Positions 45,466 through 53,214 of a stretch of 64,000 nucleotides of DNA are shown in pieces (position 1 is the stretch's first letter; each line of letters begins with the position of its first letter). Made by a program: the position numbers and the translations under genes. Origin of the DNA: Agromyces aureus (lineage in GTDB: Bacteria; Actinomycetota; Actinomycetes; Actinomycetales; Microbacteriaceae); contig NZ_CP013979.1 of NCBI RefSeq assembly GCF_001660485.1, positions 1,922,001 to 1,986,000 of the forward strand, read 5' to 3'. The notes beneath the pieces are model-generated. The model was not told where the DNA came from and did no database searches. It worked only from the letters and a program-made list of their open reading frames with translations.

Positions 45466-46197
45466 ATGACGGAACGTAGACGCAGGGTCATGCTCAAGCT
45501 CTCGGGCGAGGCGTTCGGCGGAGGTTCGCTCGGCGTGAACCCCGACGTGGTGAGCGCGCTCGCACGCGAGATCGCAGATGCGGCACGCACGGTCGAGATC
45601 GCGATCGTCGTCGGCGGCGGAAACTTCTTCCGCGGTGCGGAACTCTCGCAGCGCGGCATGGATCGCGGTCGTGCCGACTACATGGGCATGCTCGGCACGG
45701 TCATGAACTCGCTCGCCCTCCAGGACTTCCTCGAGCAGGCCGGCGCCGAGACCCGCGTGCAGTCGGCGATCTCGATGACGCAGGTCGCCGAGCCCTACAT
45801 CCCACGCCGCGCGGAGCGTCACCTCGAGAAGGGCCGCGTCGTGATCTTCGGCGCCGGCGCGGGCCTCCCGTACTTCTCGACCGATACGGTCGCCGCCCAG
45901 CGCGCGCTCGAGATCGACGCCGAGGTCGTGCTGGTCGCGAAGAACGGCGTCGACGGCGTCTACTCCGACGACCCCCGAACCAACCCGGATGCGCACAAGA
46001 TCGATCGCATCACCTACCAGGAGGCGCTGCAGCGCGGACTCAAGGTCGTGGACTCGACGGCGTTCAGCCTGTGCATGGACAACGGCATGCCCATGCAGGT
46101 GTTCGGCATGGAACCGGGCGGCAACGTCACCGCGGCGATCCTCGGCGCCGACCTCGGCACGATCGTCAGCAACAGCGAGTCGTCGACGACTCGATAG
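45466..46197 (+). CDS. pyrH: UMP kinase
   Basis: A 243-residue amino-acid-kinase-fold enzyme that makes UDP from UMP in pyrimidine synthesis. Landmarks: [14 protein letters not shown] at the N-terminus, [59 protein letters not shown] and [13 protein letters not shown]. The ATG at 45466 gives [17 protein letters not shown] at 45451 is about 10 bases upstream. A TAACTT box at 45431-45436 could be its -10, so it is transcribed apart from rpsB-tsf. It leads into frr. Confidence 0.95.
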   Translation: MTERRRRVMLKLSGEAFGGGSLGVNPDVVSALAREIADAARTVEIAIVVGGGNFFRGAELSQRGMDRGRADYMGMLGTVMNSLALQDFLEQAGAETRVQSAISMTQVAEPYIPRRAERHLEKGRVVIFGAGAGLPYFSTDTVAAQRALEIDAEVVLVAKNGVDGVYSDDPRTNPDAHKIDRITYQEALQRGLKVVDSTAFSLCMDNGMPMQVFGMEPGGNVTAAILGADLGTIVSNSESSTTR

Positions 46198-46228
46198 ACT
46201 GTACAGAGCAGCGAACGAAGGAGCCCCC

Positions 46229-46783
46229 GTGATCGCGGATGTACTGTCCGATGCCAATGCACGCATGCAGAAGGCGGTCGAGGTCGCCAAAGACGACTTC
46301 GCGTCGGTCCGCACCGGCCGTGCCAATCCCCAGCTCTTCCAGAAGATCCTGGTGAGCTACTACGGCACCCCGACGCCGCTCGCCCAGCTGGCGTCGCTGG
46401 CGAACCCCGAAGCCCGCACGCTCGTCGTGACGCCCTACGACAAGAGCGCGATCCGCGACATCGAGCAGGCGATCCGCGACACCCCGAATCTCGGTGCGAA
46501 CCCCTCCAACGATGGCAACATCGTGCGCGTCACGCTCCCCGAGCTGACCGAGGAACGTCGTCGCGAATTCGTGAAGATCGTCAAGGCGAAGGGCGAAGAC
46601 GCCAAGGTCTCCGTGCGCAACATCCGTCGCAAGGCGAAGGACGACCTCGATGCGCTGAAGGGCGAGGTCGGAGACGACGAGGTCGCGCGCGGCGAGAAGG
46701 AACTCGAGCAGGTCACCAAGTCGAACGTCGACGCGATCGACGACGCGCTCAAGCGCAAGGAAGCCGAACTCCTCGAGGTCTGA
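46229..46783 (+). CDS. frr: Ribosome recycling factor
   Basis: A 184-residue RRF that splits post-termination ribosomes with EF-G. It has [61 protein letters not shown], the domain II part and the [18 protein letters not shown] helix. The GTG start lies 5 bases behind CGAAGGAG. Length is standard (about 185). Gap to pyrH is 31 bases and to cdsA 9 bases, in the usual order pyrH-frr-cdsA. Confidence 0.96.
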   Translation: MIADVLSDANARMQKAVEVAKDDFASVRTGRANPQLFQKILVSYYGTPTPLAQLASLANPEARTLVVTPYDKSAIRDIEQAIRDTPNLGANPSNDGNIVRVTLPELTEERRREFVKIVKAKGEDAKVSVRNIRRKAKDDLDALKGEVGDDEVARGEKELEQVTKSNVDAIDDALKRKEAELLEV

Positions 46784-46792
46784 GGGAAGACC

Positions 46793-47776
46793 ATGTCGGG
46801 CGTCCCTGAACACGACGAAGCGGACGCCGCAGGGCGGGACCGCAACGCTCGTGACGAATTCCGATCCCAGGTGCATGCCAAGCGGGTCGACATCGAGCGG
46901 CAGTTCGAGGCGTCGAAGGCGCAGTTCGATCAGGCGCAGGAGAAGATCAACGCCCGCACCGGCCGGAATCTGATCGTTGCGACCCTCATCGGGCTGGGGT
47001 TCGGCGGCGCACTGCTCCTGAGCCTCCTGGTGATCAAGGAGCTGTTCCTGGTCTTCGCGGTCGCCCTCGTGGCGTTCGCGAGCTACGAACTGGCTCAGGC
47101 ACTCCGCAAGGGTCGCTTCAACGTCCCGCGGATCCCGACGGTGGTCGCGGCGGTCGCCGTCGTGCCGTTCGCCTATTTCGGCGGTGCGGGCGGGCAGGTC
47201 ATCGCGGTCCTCGTCGGCATCGCGTTCGTCTCCGCGTGGCGGCTCTGCGAGCAGCTGTCGGCGAGCCGGCGCACTTCGGGCCGAATGCTGATCCGAGACC
47301 TCGGCGCGAGTGCGTTCGTACAGGGCTACGTCACGTTCCTCGCGACGTTCGCCGTGGTGCTGACCGCGGCCGACGGCGGCGAATGGTGGACGCTCGCCTT
47401 CGTGATCGTCGCGATCTCGGCCGACACCGGTGCGTATGCTTCCGGCCTCGCCTTCGGCAAGCACCCGATGGCGCCCGTCATCAGCCCGAAGAAGACGTGG
47501 GAGGGCTTCGCCGGGGGAGCGCTGGCGAGCGTGATCGCCGGCGTGCTGCTCTCGCTCTTCATGCTCGACAACACCTGGTGGTTCGGGCTCATCTTCGGTG
47601 TCGCGATCTTCCTCACGGCGACCCTCGGCGATCTCGCCGAGTCGCTCGTGAAGCGCGACCTCGGCATCAAGGACATGAGTTCCTGGCTTCCGGGCCACGG
47701 CGGATTCCTCGATCGCCTCGACTCGATCCTGCCGTCTGCGGCGGTCGCGTTCGTGGCGTTCCGCATCTTCGGGTGA
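46793..47776 (+). CDS. cdsA: Phosphatidate cytidylyltransferase
   Basis: A 327-residue membrane enzyme that makes CDP-diacylglycerol for phospholipid synthesis. After about 65 polar residues (unusually long, Asp/Arg-rich and coiled-coil-like: RVDIERQFEASKAQFDQAQEKI) come about eight membrane helices. The family signature is complete near the C-terminus: GKHPMAPVISPKKTWEGFAGG, and ATLGDLAESLVKRDLGIKDMSSWLPGHGGFLDRLDS. Nine bases after frr. A leaderless-type promoter for the next gene lies just past its stop. Confidence 0.94.
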   Translation: MSGVPEHDEADAAGRDRNARDEFRSQVHAKRVDIERQFEASKAQFDQAQEKINARTGRNLIVATLIGLGFGGALLLSLLVIKELFLVFAVALVAFASYELAQALRKGRFNVPRIPTVVAAVAVVPFAYFGGAGGQVIAVLVGIAFVSAWRLCEQLSASRRTSGRMLIRDLGASAFVQGYVTFLATFAVVLTAADGGEWWTLAFVIVAISADTGAYASGLAFGKHPMAPVISPKKTWEGFAGGALASVIAGVLLSLFMLDNTWWFGLIFGVAIFLTATLGDLAESLVKRDLGIKDMSSWLPGHGGFLDRLDSILPSAAVAFVAFRIFG

Positions 47777-47784
47777 AGCTCGGA

Positions 47785-47790
47785 GATAAT
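47785..47790 (+). promoter_or_regulatory. -10 box of leaderless DivIVA-domain gene
   Basis: GATAAT ends 6 bases before GTG 47797; there is no ribosome binding site. One of the clearest leaderless arrangements in the window. Confidence 0.6.
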
Positions 47791-47796
47791 GGGTCG

Positions 47797-48351
47797 GTGG
47801 ATTCGACTTTCCCCCGCACCCGAAAGCCTCAGCGCGGATACAACCCCGTCCAGGTCGACGAGTTCCTGCAGGTAGCGCGCCGCGCGTACGACGGCTCGCC
47901 CCTGCCGTCCGATCCGCCCCTGAACTCCGAGCGCATCCGACTCACCGCGTTCGCGCTGCAGAAGGGCGGCTACGTCACTGCCGACGTCGACGCGGCGATG
48001 GAACGTCTCGAAGACGCCTTCGCCATCGAGGAACGCCAGGTCGCCGCGCGCCTCCACGGCGACGAGGTGTGGCTCGCCGAGGCGCGCACGACCGCGCAGG
48101 TGATCTCCAATCGGCTTGCCCGGTCCGAGGGGCACCGGTTCGACCGCATGAGCCCGCTCGCCCTCGGATATCGGGTGCGCGACGTCGACAAGTTCGCCGA
48201 GAAGCTCACTCGGTACTTCCGCGACGGTTGGCCGATCTCCATCGACGACGTCCGCAGCGTCGTGTTCACGACGCAGCGCGGAGGGTACCGGGAATCGCAG
48301 GTCGACCTCGTGCTCGATGCCGTCGTCGATGTGATGCAGGCCGTCCGCTGA
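47797..48351 (+). CDS. DivIVA-domain repeat protein
   Basis: A 184-residue soluble protein with two short DivI1A-like motifs: RGYNPVQVDEFLQVARRAYD (about residue 15) and LGYRVRDVDKFAEKLTRYFRDG (about 120), each with the Gly-Tyr-x4-Val-Asp-x-Phe pattern that in DivIVA starts the membrane-curvature binding domain. Each is followed by a similar segment (RLTAFALQKGGYVTADVDAAMERLEDAF; VRSVVFTTQRGGYRESQVDLVLDAVVDVM). It lacks the long coiled coil of Wag31/DivIVA. Function is unknown; a role near the cell pole or septum is an inference from the motif. Leaderless GTG start. Confidence 0.82.
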   Translation: MDSTFPRTRKPQRGYNPVQVDEFLQVARRAYDGSPLPSDPPLNSERIRLTAFALQKGGYVTADVDAAMERLEDAFAIEERQVAARLHGDEVWLAEARTTAQVISNRLARSEGHRFDRMSPLALGYRVRDVDKFAEKLTRYFRDGWPISIDDVRSVVFTTQRGGYRESQVDLVLDAVVDVMQAVR

Positions 48352-48398
48352 GCGGGCCGATGCGCGGACGGCGTTCGCTCCAGCGAACCGACCTCCGA

Positions 48399-48404
48399 TA
48401 CACT
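48399..48404 (+). promoter_or_regulatory. -10 box of the secreted lysozyme-like gene
   Basis: TACACT ends 9 bases before GTG 48414 and no ribosome binding site intervenes. Confidence 0.45.
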
Positions 48405-48413
48405 CGTCAAATT

Positions 48414-49070
48414 GTGGGCAGGCATACAGGCATCGAGCAGGGCGCAACGCCCGCGAACCCCGCTCGTGCGACGGCCGGCACCCGCAGCGCGCTCAAGCAG
48501 GGCGTCACGGTGGTCTTCGCATTCTGCGCGGCCCTGGGGTTCGTCGGCATCAACCTGGTCGATCCCAATGCCGGAGCTACGGCCACCACCGACCGCGTGA
48601 GCGCGGACCGGTTCGGAGGAGCCGAGATCCAGGAACTCCAGGTCGACGGCGAGTACACGATCGATGCGTCTCGCGAGAGCTACGTCGTCGAGGTGAAGCC
48701 GGCGAAGGTCGAACCCGCGTCCACGAGCGCCTCGAGCGGCTGGGCGCCCCCCGCGGTGACGCCGGACCCGGGCTCGGCGCAGGCGTACGCCGCGACCGCG
48801 GTGGCGGCGCGAGGCTGGGCTCCGACCGAGTTCGACTGCCTCGTCGCGCTCTGGAGCAAGGAATCGGGCTGGCGGGTCAACGCCTACAACGCCGGCAGTG
48901 GCGCGTACGGCATTCCGCAGGCGCTCCCCGGCTCGAAGATGGCCTCCGCCGGGGCCGACTGGGAGACGAACGCGGCGACGCAGGTCGAATGGGGTCTGGG
49001 CTACGTGCAGGGCCGCTACGGCACGCCCTGCGGCGCGTGGGCGCACTCCCAGTCGAGCGGCTGGTACTGA
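48414..49070 (+). CDS. Secreted lysozyme-like (transglycosylase/APF-type) protein
   Basis: A 218-residue protein with one N-terminal hydrophobic helix (VTVVFAFCAALGFVGINLV, about residues 27-45; signal peptide or anchor), a beta-rich/linker part with Ser/Ala/Pro, and a C-terminal lysozyme-like domain: FDCLVALWSKESGWRVNAYNAGSGAYGIPQALPGSKMA and QVEWGLGYVQGRYGTPCGAWAHSQSSGWY. The Glu in SKESGW is the probable catalytic acid and two Cys may form a disulfide. This C-terminal type is common in actinobacterial wall-remodelling proteins. The GTG start fits a leaderless transcript; TTG 48412 region offers no better choice. Confidence 0.83.
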   Translation: MGRHTGIEQGATPANPARATAGTRSALKQGVTVVFAFCAALGFVGINLVDPNAGATATTDRVSADRFGGAEIQELQVDGEYTIDASRESYVVEVKPAKVEPASTSASSGWAPPAVTPDPGSAQAYAATAVAARGWAPTEFDCLVALWSKESGWRVNAYNAGSGAYGIPQALPGSKMASAGADWETNAATQVEWGLGYVQGRYGTPCGAWAHSQSSGWY

Positions 49071-49160
49071 GCCCGCTCGGTTCGGTTGCTTGACCGCGCC
49101 CGTCGGCAGCGTCGTTCGCTGAGGCCGACCGTTCGCACGTTCGATGGCGACATCCGCCCG

Positions 49161-49166
49161 TAGACT
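49161..49166 (+). promoter_or_regulatory. -10 box of leaderless zinc-finger gene
   Basis: TAGACT ends 7 bases before ATG 49174 with no ribosome binding site. It supports this ATG over the in-frame ATG at 49144. Confidence 0.55.
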
Positions 49167-49173
49167 TGTGCGC

Positions 49174-49482
49174 ATGCCGCGCTCGAACCGTTCCCATGGT
49201 CGCGCCGCGAAGGCTCGCGAACCGCACCCCGAACTCGACGTCGACCGGCTGAGCGCCGGGTGGCGCCGCACCGAATCGCGCGACGGCCGGGAATGGAACG
49301 TGCAGCCCGTCTCCGAGGCGCAGGCCGTGAAGCACTACGTCTGCCCGGCCTGCGGCCTCGACGTCGCGCCGGGTGTGGCGCACCTCGTGGTCTGGCGTGC
49401 CGACGGCGTGCTCGGCGATGCGGCCGATCTCGCGGGTCGGCGGCACTGGCATCAGCACTGTTGGAGGATCGGAACCAGATGA
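49174..49482 (+). CDS. Small zinc-ribbon-like protein
   Basis: A 102-residue basic protein with a CPAC pair (HYVCPACGLDV, about residue 58) and, 31 residues later, HQHCW, which together could bind one zinc. The first 30 residues are Arg/Ser/Glu-rich. I do not recognise a function; similar short proteins are annotated in many actinobacteria without a known role. It is the first gene of a pair: its TGA overlaps the ATG of the hydrolase that follows. Confidence 0.8.
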   Translation: MPRSNRSHGRAAKAREPHPELDVDRLSAGWRRTESRDGREWNVQPVSEAQAVKHYVCPACGLDVAPGVAHLVVWRADGVLGDAADLAGRRHWHQHCWRIGTR

Positions 49483-50225
49483 GCACTCCCGAACCGGCGT
49501 CGGTCGAGATCCGGGCCGCAGTCGAACTGCCGGCGATCCGCGAGGAGGTCCGCCTGCACACGGCCGACGGGCTCACCCTGGTCGGCGAGCTCGCGACGCC
49601 GGTGGGCGGTGCCCCGGTCGCGACGCTCGTCACGCTGCATCCGCTGCCCACCGCCGGCGGGTTCATGGACTCGCACATCATCCGCAAGGCCGCTGCGAGG
49701 CTGCCGGCCCTCGCGAACCTCGCCGTGCTGCGGTTCAACACGCGGGGTACGACCTCCCCCCGCGGGACGAGCGACGGATCGTTCGGCGAGGGCCTGTCCG
49801 AGCGCGAGGACGTCGCGGCCGCGATGGCGTTCGTCGCCCAGCGCGGGCTGCCGAACCCGTGGCTCGTCGGCTGGTCGTTCGGCACCGAGCTGGCGCTCAA
49901 GTACGGCCTCGAGCACGACATCGCCGGAGCCGTCCTGCTCTCGCCACCGCTGCACCGCACGTCGGTCGACGAGTTGCGCCGCTGGAACGAGGTCTCGGTT
50001 CCCGTCGTCGCGCTGATCCCGGAATTCGACGACTTCCTCCGACCGGATGCCGCGGCCGAACGGTTCTCGGTCGCGCCGCGGATCACCCGGATCGACGTCG
50101 AGGGCGGCAAGCACCTGTGGGTGGGGGAGAGCCAGACGCGTCGCGTGCTCGACGAGATCGTCGCCGCGGTGAATCCGTCGGCGCTGCCCCTGCCGACGAC
50201 CTGGCCGCCTGCCGACGCCGTGTGA
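49479..50225 (+). CDS. Alpha/beta hydrolase
   Basis: A 248-residue alpha/beta hydrolase of the short, lid-free type seen in CocE/YpfH-like and OsmC-associated proteins. VTLHPLPTAGGFMDSHIIRKAA forms the oxyanion region, LRFNTRGTTSPRG follows, and WLVGWSFGTELALKYG holds the G-x-S-x-G-like elbow with Ser replaced by the sequence GWSFG, so Ser in it is the likely nucleophile. Acid and His would be in LIPEFDDFLRP and GGKHLWVG. The substrate is unknown. It overlaps the upstream zinc-ribbon gene by 4 bases, which suggests a functional pair. Confidence 0.84.
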   Translation: MSTPEPASVEIRAAVELPAIREEVRLHTADGLTLVGELATPVGGAPVATLVTLHPLPTAGGFMDSHIIRKAAARLPALANLAVLRFNTRGTTSPRGTSDGSFGEGLSEREDVAAAMAFVAQRGLPNPWLVGWSFGTELALKYGLEHDIAGAVLLSPPLHRTSVDELRRWNEVSVPVVALIPEFDDFLRPDAAAERFSVAPRITRIDVEGGKHLWVGESQTRRVLDEIVAAVNPSALPLPTTWPPADAV

Positions 50226-50253
50226 CGCGCCGCTGACGCGAATCGCGCCAGCA

Positions 50254-50268
50254 CCGGGACCATCCCGG
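50254..50268. terminator. Short hairpin between convergent genes
   Basis: CCGGGA-CCA-TCCCGG is a perfect 6-bp stem with a 3-base loop. An imperfect 9-bp inverted repeat lies just before it at 50233-50251. Together they fill the 61-base gap between the hydrolase and the AI-2E transporter gene. Confidence 0.5.
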
Positions 50269-50286
50269 ATGTCTGGTGGCGTGCCC

Positions 50287-51351
50287 TCAGAGCTCGTTCT
50301 GGCGCGGGATGACGACCTGTTTGATGATGAGCAGGAACGACGCGGCGACCGGGATCGCGACGAGGGCGCCGAGCAGCCCGAGCAGGGTTCCACCGGCGAG
50401 GGCGGCGATCACGACGAGGGCGCCCGGCACCCGCACGGCGCGGTTCATGATGCGCGGGCTCAGCACGTATGCCTCGACCTGCATGTAGATCAGGTAGTAG
50501 ATCGCCGCGACGAGCGCGGTGAGCGGCGAACCCAGACCCGGGATCAGGCACACGAGCACGATGATGACGGACGCGGAGAGCGTGCCGACGAGCGGCACGA
50601 GCGAGAACACGAACGCGAGGAACGCCAGCACGGCGGGGAACGGCGCCTGGATGATCGACAGGAAGACGAAGCTCGCGACGCCGTTGCAGGCCGCGAGGCT
50701 CGCCTGTCCGAGCACGTATCGACCGACGGACTGCGTGATCTGCTCGGTGAGATCGGCGAATCGGGCGCGCTTGGAGGCCGGCACCAGTTGGTATGCGGTG
50801 TGCTTCATCGCGCTCAGGGAGGCCGAGAAGTACAGCGTCAGGATGAACACGATCACGACGGCGAAGATGCCGGCGCCCAGGGCGATCGCGACCTGTAGCA
50901 CTCCGCCGGCGAGTTCGCTGAGCTTCTCGGGGTTGGTGAAGAAGTCGGTGATCGAGGCCGTGACCTGGCGGGTGATGTCGTCGATCGGCACCTGCGGGAA
51001 CTGCTGGGAGAGCTCCTCGACCCAATCGGTGGACTGCACGCGGATCGCGATCGCCGGGATCTCCTCGACGAGTTGCCCGACCTGGTCGATGACGATCGGC
51101 ACCACCGCGAGCGCGAGGGCCGCGACGAGCAGTCCCACCCCCGTCATGACGATGAGGATGGACGCCCAACGAGGAAGCCCTCGGCGCTCGAGCCAGCCGA
51201 TGGCGGGCTCGAGGCCGAGGGCCAGGAAGAGGGCGGCGCCGACGTAGGTCAGCACGGTCGACAGGCTCGCGATCGACGCGAGGATGACGACGCCGACGCC
51301 GACGCCGAGCGTGCCGGCGAGGCCGATGCGGAACGCGTTCTGGATCTTCAT
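50287..51351 (-). CDS. AI-2E family transporter
   Basis: A 354-residue polytopic membrane protein of the AI-2E/PerM/TqsA family, with about eight helices in the pattern two-one-five. Family traits: ALEPAIGWLERRGLPRWASILIV, a large soluble loop between helices 3 and 4 (residues about 90-155), VNGVASFVFLSIIQAPFPAVLAFLAFVFSLVPLVGTL-like middle, and the closing PRIMNRAVRVPGALVVIAALAGGTLLGLLGALVAIPVAAS. Members export a variety of small molecules or Na+/H+; the substrate cannot be inferred. ATG with only weak AGG upstream. It is followed by the coiled-coil protein gene in the opposite reading order (both minus). Confidence 0.9.
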   Translation of the reverse strand: MKIQNAFRIGLAGTLGVGVGVVILASIASLSTVLTYVGAALFLALGLEPAIGWLERRGLPRWASILIVMTGVGLLVAALALAVVPIVIDQVGQLVEEIPAIAIRVQSTDWVEELSQQFPQVPIDDITRQVTASITDFFTNPEKLSELAGGVLQVAIALGAGIFAVVIVFILTLYFSASLSAMKHTAYQLVPASKRARFADLTEQITQSVGRYVLGQASLAACNGVASFVFLSIIQAPFPAVLAFLAFVFSLVPLVGTLSASVIIVLVCLIPGLGSPLTALVAAIYYLIYMQVEAYVLSPRIMNRAVRVPGALVVIAALAGGTLLGLLGALVAIPVAASFLLIIKQVVIPRQNEL

Positions 51352-51383
51352 CGAACCTCGCCGGCTTCGCGACTGACGGTGGA

Positions 51384-53000
51384 CTAGCCGCGGCTGGCCG
51401 CGGCGACCTGCTCGGCCTGCGTGAGCACGCCGCGAAGGCTCTCGAAGTAGCCGGCCACGGCGTCGCGCTCGATCTTGATCTGCGACAGGCGGTCTTCGGC
51501 GTCGGCGACGAGCGCACGCGTGCGCTCCTCGCCGTCGGCGATGAGCTTGCGGGCCTGCGTGTGCGCGGCCGCGATGCGCTCGCGCGCCTCTTCGTCGGCC
51601 TTGTCGCGCAGCTTCGCGATGTCGCCGCGGACCTCGGTCTCGAGTCGGTCGGCCTCGGCGCGGCTCTCGGCCGTGCGTGCGGTCGCCTCGGCGAGCTCGG
51701 TGTTCGCGTCCTCGAGGAACTTCTGCGTCTGGGAGGTCGCCTCCTGGTGGCTGGCGAGCAGCTCCTGCTCGGCCTCGTCGCGCTTCGTGGCGAGTTCGGC
51801 TTCGAGGTCGAGGTGGGCCTTCTCGATCTCGCGACGCATGCGATTGACCTCGTGCGTGGTCTTCTTGCGCATCGACGTGAGCTGGTTGTCGAGGTCGATG
51901 CGCGACTGCTCGGACTCGGCGTCGAAGTCGGCGCGAGCCTGCTCCTGCTCGAGCGCGAGGTCGGCGCGCATCTGCTCGAGGTCGGCCGCGTGCTTGGCGC
52001 GCAGACGGTCGAGCTCGCTCTGCAGCTTGACGCGGGCCAGTTCGGCCTCGCGGGTGAGGTCGACGCTCGTCTGCTCGCGCTGCTGCTCGAGTTCGGCGCG
52101 GCTCGCGGCGAGTTCCCGCTCGAGGTCGGTGCGCTGCTGCTCGAGCTCGTGCACGAGTGCCGCGCGACGCTCGGTGACCTCGGCCTCGAGGGCGGCGCGT
52201 CCTTCTGCGGTCTCGCGCTCGAGGTCGATGCGCGACTGCTCGGTCTCGGACGCGAGGTCGATGCGGGCCTGCTCGGTCTCCTTCGCGAGCTCGGCGCGGG
52301 CTCGGTCGAGCTCGATCGCGACCTCGGCGCGGGTCTGCTCGGTCTCCTGCGTGAGGCCGGCGGCCGTGGCGCGGGCCTCGGATGCCTCGTTGTTGGCCGA
52401 GACCAGGATCTCGGACGCCTTGCGCTCGGCGCCGGCGACGGCGGCGGACGCGTCGCGCTTGCCGCTCGAGCGGAGGTCGGCGGCCTCGGTTGCCGCCGCA
52501 CCGCGGATCGCCGCGGCATCCCGAGCAGCGTCGTTGCGCAGCTGCTCGCTGGACTCGTGCGCACGCGAGACCATGTCGTCGGCCTCCGAGCGGGCGTTCT
52601 CGAGCAGACGGGCGGCCTGCGAGCGGGCCTCGGTGAGGGTGCGCTCGGCGAGCTCGTTCGCGTCGGAGCGAAGCAGGTGCACCTCGTCTTCGGCGGCGCG
52701 ACGGAGCTTCTCGGCGTCGATGTCGGCCTGGGCGATGAGTCGCGTGGACTGCTCCTCGGCGACGCGCAGGGTGTTCTCGAGCTTGGTGCCGAGGCCCGAG
52801 AAGGTCGGGCTGCCGACCTCTTCGAGCTCTGCGCTCAGCTCTTCGATGCGCGCGAGCAGGCGCTTGTTCTCCTTCGACTGCTCGGTCAGGTTGTTGTTCG
52901 CGGTGATGACGTCACGACGAAGCCCGTTGATCGACTTGTCGACCTCGTCCTTGTCGTATCCGCGGAACACCTGCGTGAACTCGGTCTCTTCGACGGCCAA
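51384..53000 (-). CDS. DivIVA-domain long coiled-coil protein (Scy/Wag31-like)
   Basis: A 538-residue protein that is coiled coil almost throughout. The N-terminus EETEFTQVFRGYDKDEVDKSINGLRRDV is a DivIVA membrane-curvature binding domain; the heptad part covers residues about 30-215, and residues 219-372 are fourteen uninterrupted 11-residue units (ETEQARIDLAS type), then another heptad part to the end. Hendecad coiled coils of this kind occur in Scy of Streptomyces, a pole-organising scaffold; Wag31 is much shorter. The start is a TTG at 53000 behind GGAGGAA, since no ATG or GTG occurs before the DivIVA domain. A TAGAAT box at 53054-53059 gives a promoter. A role in polarity or division scaffolding is an inference. 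Confidence 0.88.
   Translation of the reverse strand: MAVEETEFTQVFRGYDKDEVDKSINGLRRDVITANNNLTEQSKENKRLLARIEELSAELEEVGSPTFSGLGTKLENTLRVAEEQSTRLIAQADIDAEKLRRAAEDEVHLLRSDANELAERTLTEARSQAARLLENARSEADDMVSRAHESSEQLRNDAARDAAAIRGAAATEAADLRSSGKRDASAAVAGAERKASEILVSANNEASEARATAAGLTQETEQTRAEVAIELDRARAELAKETEQARIDLASETEQSRIDLERETAEGRAALEAEVTERRAALVHELEQQRTDLERELAASRAELEQQREQTSVDLTREAELARVKLQSELDRLRAKHAADLEQMRADLALEQEQARADFDAESEQSRIDLDNQLTSMRKKTTHEVNRMRREIEKAHLDLEAELATKRDEAEQELLASHQEATSQTQKFLEDANTELAEATARTAESRAEADRLETEVRGDIAKLRDKADEEARERIAAAHTQARKLIADGEERTRALVADAEDRLSQIKIERDAVAGYFESLRGVLTQAEQVAAASRG
51885..52346 (-). repeat. Fourteen 33-bp (11-residue) repeats
   Basis: Codons 219-372 of the coiled-coil gene fall into 14 consecutive units of 11 residues without insertion, each close to E-x-E-Q-x-R-x-x-L-x-x. 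Units 3 and 4 are nearly identical in protein. The DNA units (33 bp) are diverged but share CTGCTCGGTCTC-like stretches on the plus strand. Confidence 0.85.
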
Positions 53001-53053
53001 TTCTTCCTCCGGGCTCTGTCCCGCGTTCGTGGGGGCTCGTGCGGGATTCAACG

Positions 53054-53059
53054 ATTCTA
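53054..53059 (-). promoter_or_regulatory. -10 box of the coiled-coil protein gene
   Basis: Minus-strand TAGAAT, 53 bases before TTG 53000; the transcript would contain a leader of about 45 bases with the GGAGGAA ribosome binding site. No obvious -35. Confidence 0.45.
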
Positions 53060-53163
53060 CGGGTGCTCGTGGCGCGCTCGCGTACAGGTCGGCGACGGTG
53101 ACGCGGCGAGACGCGCCGAGCCGTCCTCCATCACGGCGGAGGCGACTCACAGGCTGATGTCGG

Positions 53164-53169
53164 TAGGCT
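53164..53169 (+). promoter_or_regulatory. -10 box of the two-part envelope protein gene
   Basis: TAGGCT; transcription would begin near 53176, inside the longest open frame, which supports the GTG at 53215 (with GGAGG 4 bases upstream) as start rather than ATG 53173. Confidence 0.45.
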
Positions 53170-53214
53170 TGGATGTCTTTGTTCAATGCCGCCCGGAGCG
53201 GTACCGGAGGTAAC

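Noticed and set aside
49144..49482. Start of the zinc-ribbon gene at ATG 49144
   Set aside because: This would place the start upstream of the TAGACT -10 box at 49161 and has no ribosome binding site; ATG 49174 fits the leaderless pattern.
52321..52346. CRISPR-like spaced repeats in the 51.9-52.3 kb region
   Set aside because: The 33-bp periodicity is fully explained by 11-residue protein repeats in an open reading frame; units are diverged and there are no spacers or cas genes.
51475..53213. Two long plus-strand frames (550-560 codons) opposite the coiled-coil gene
   Set aside because: They are Ser/Arg/Ala- or Leu/Gly-rich complements of a repetitive coiled-coil gene with no motifs; the minus strand has a DivIVA domain and ribosome binding site.
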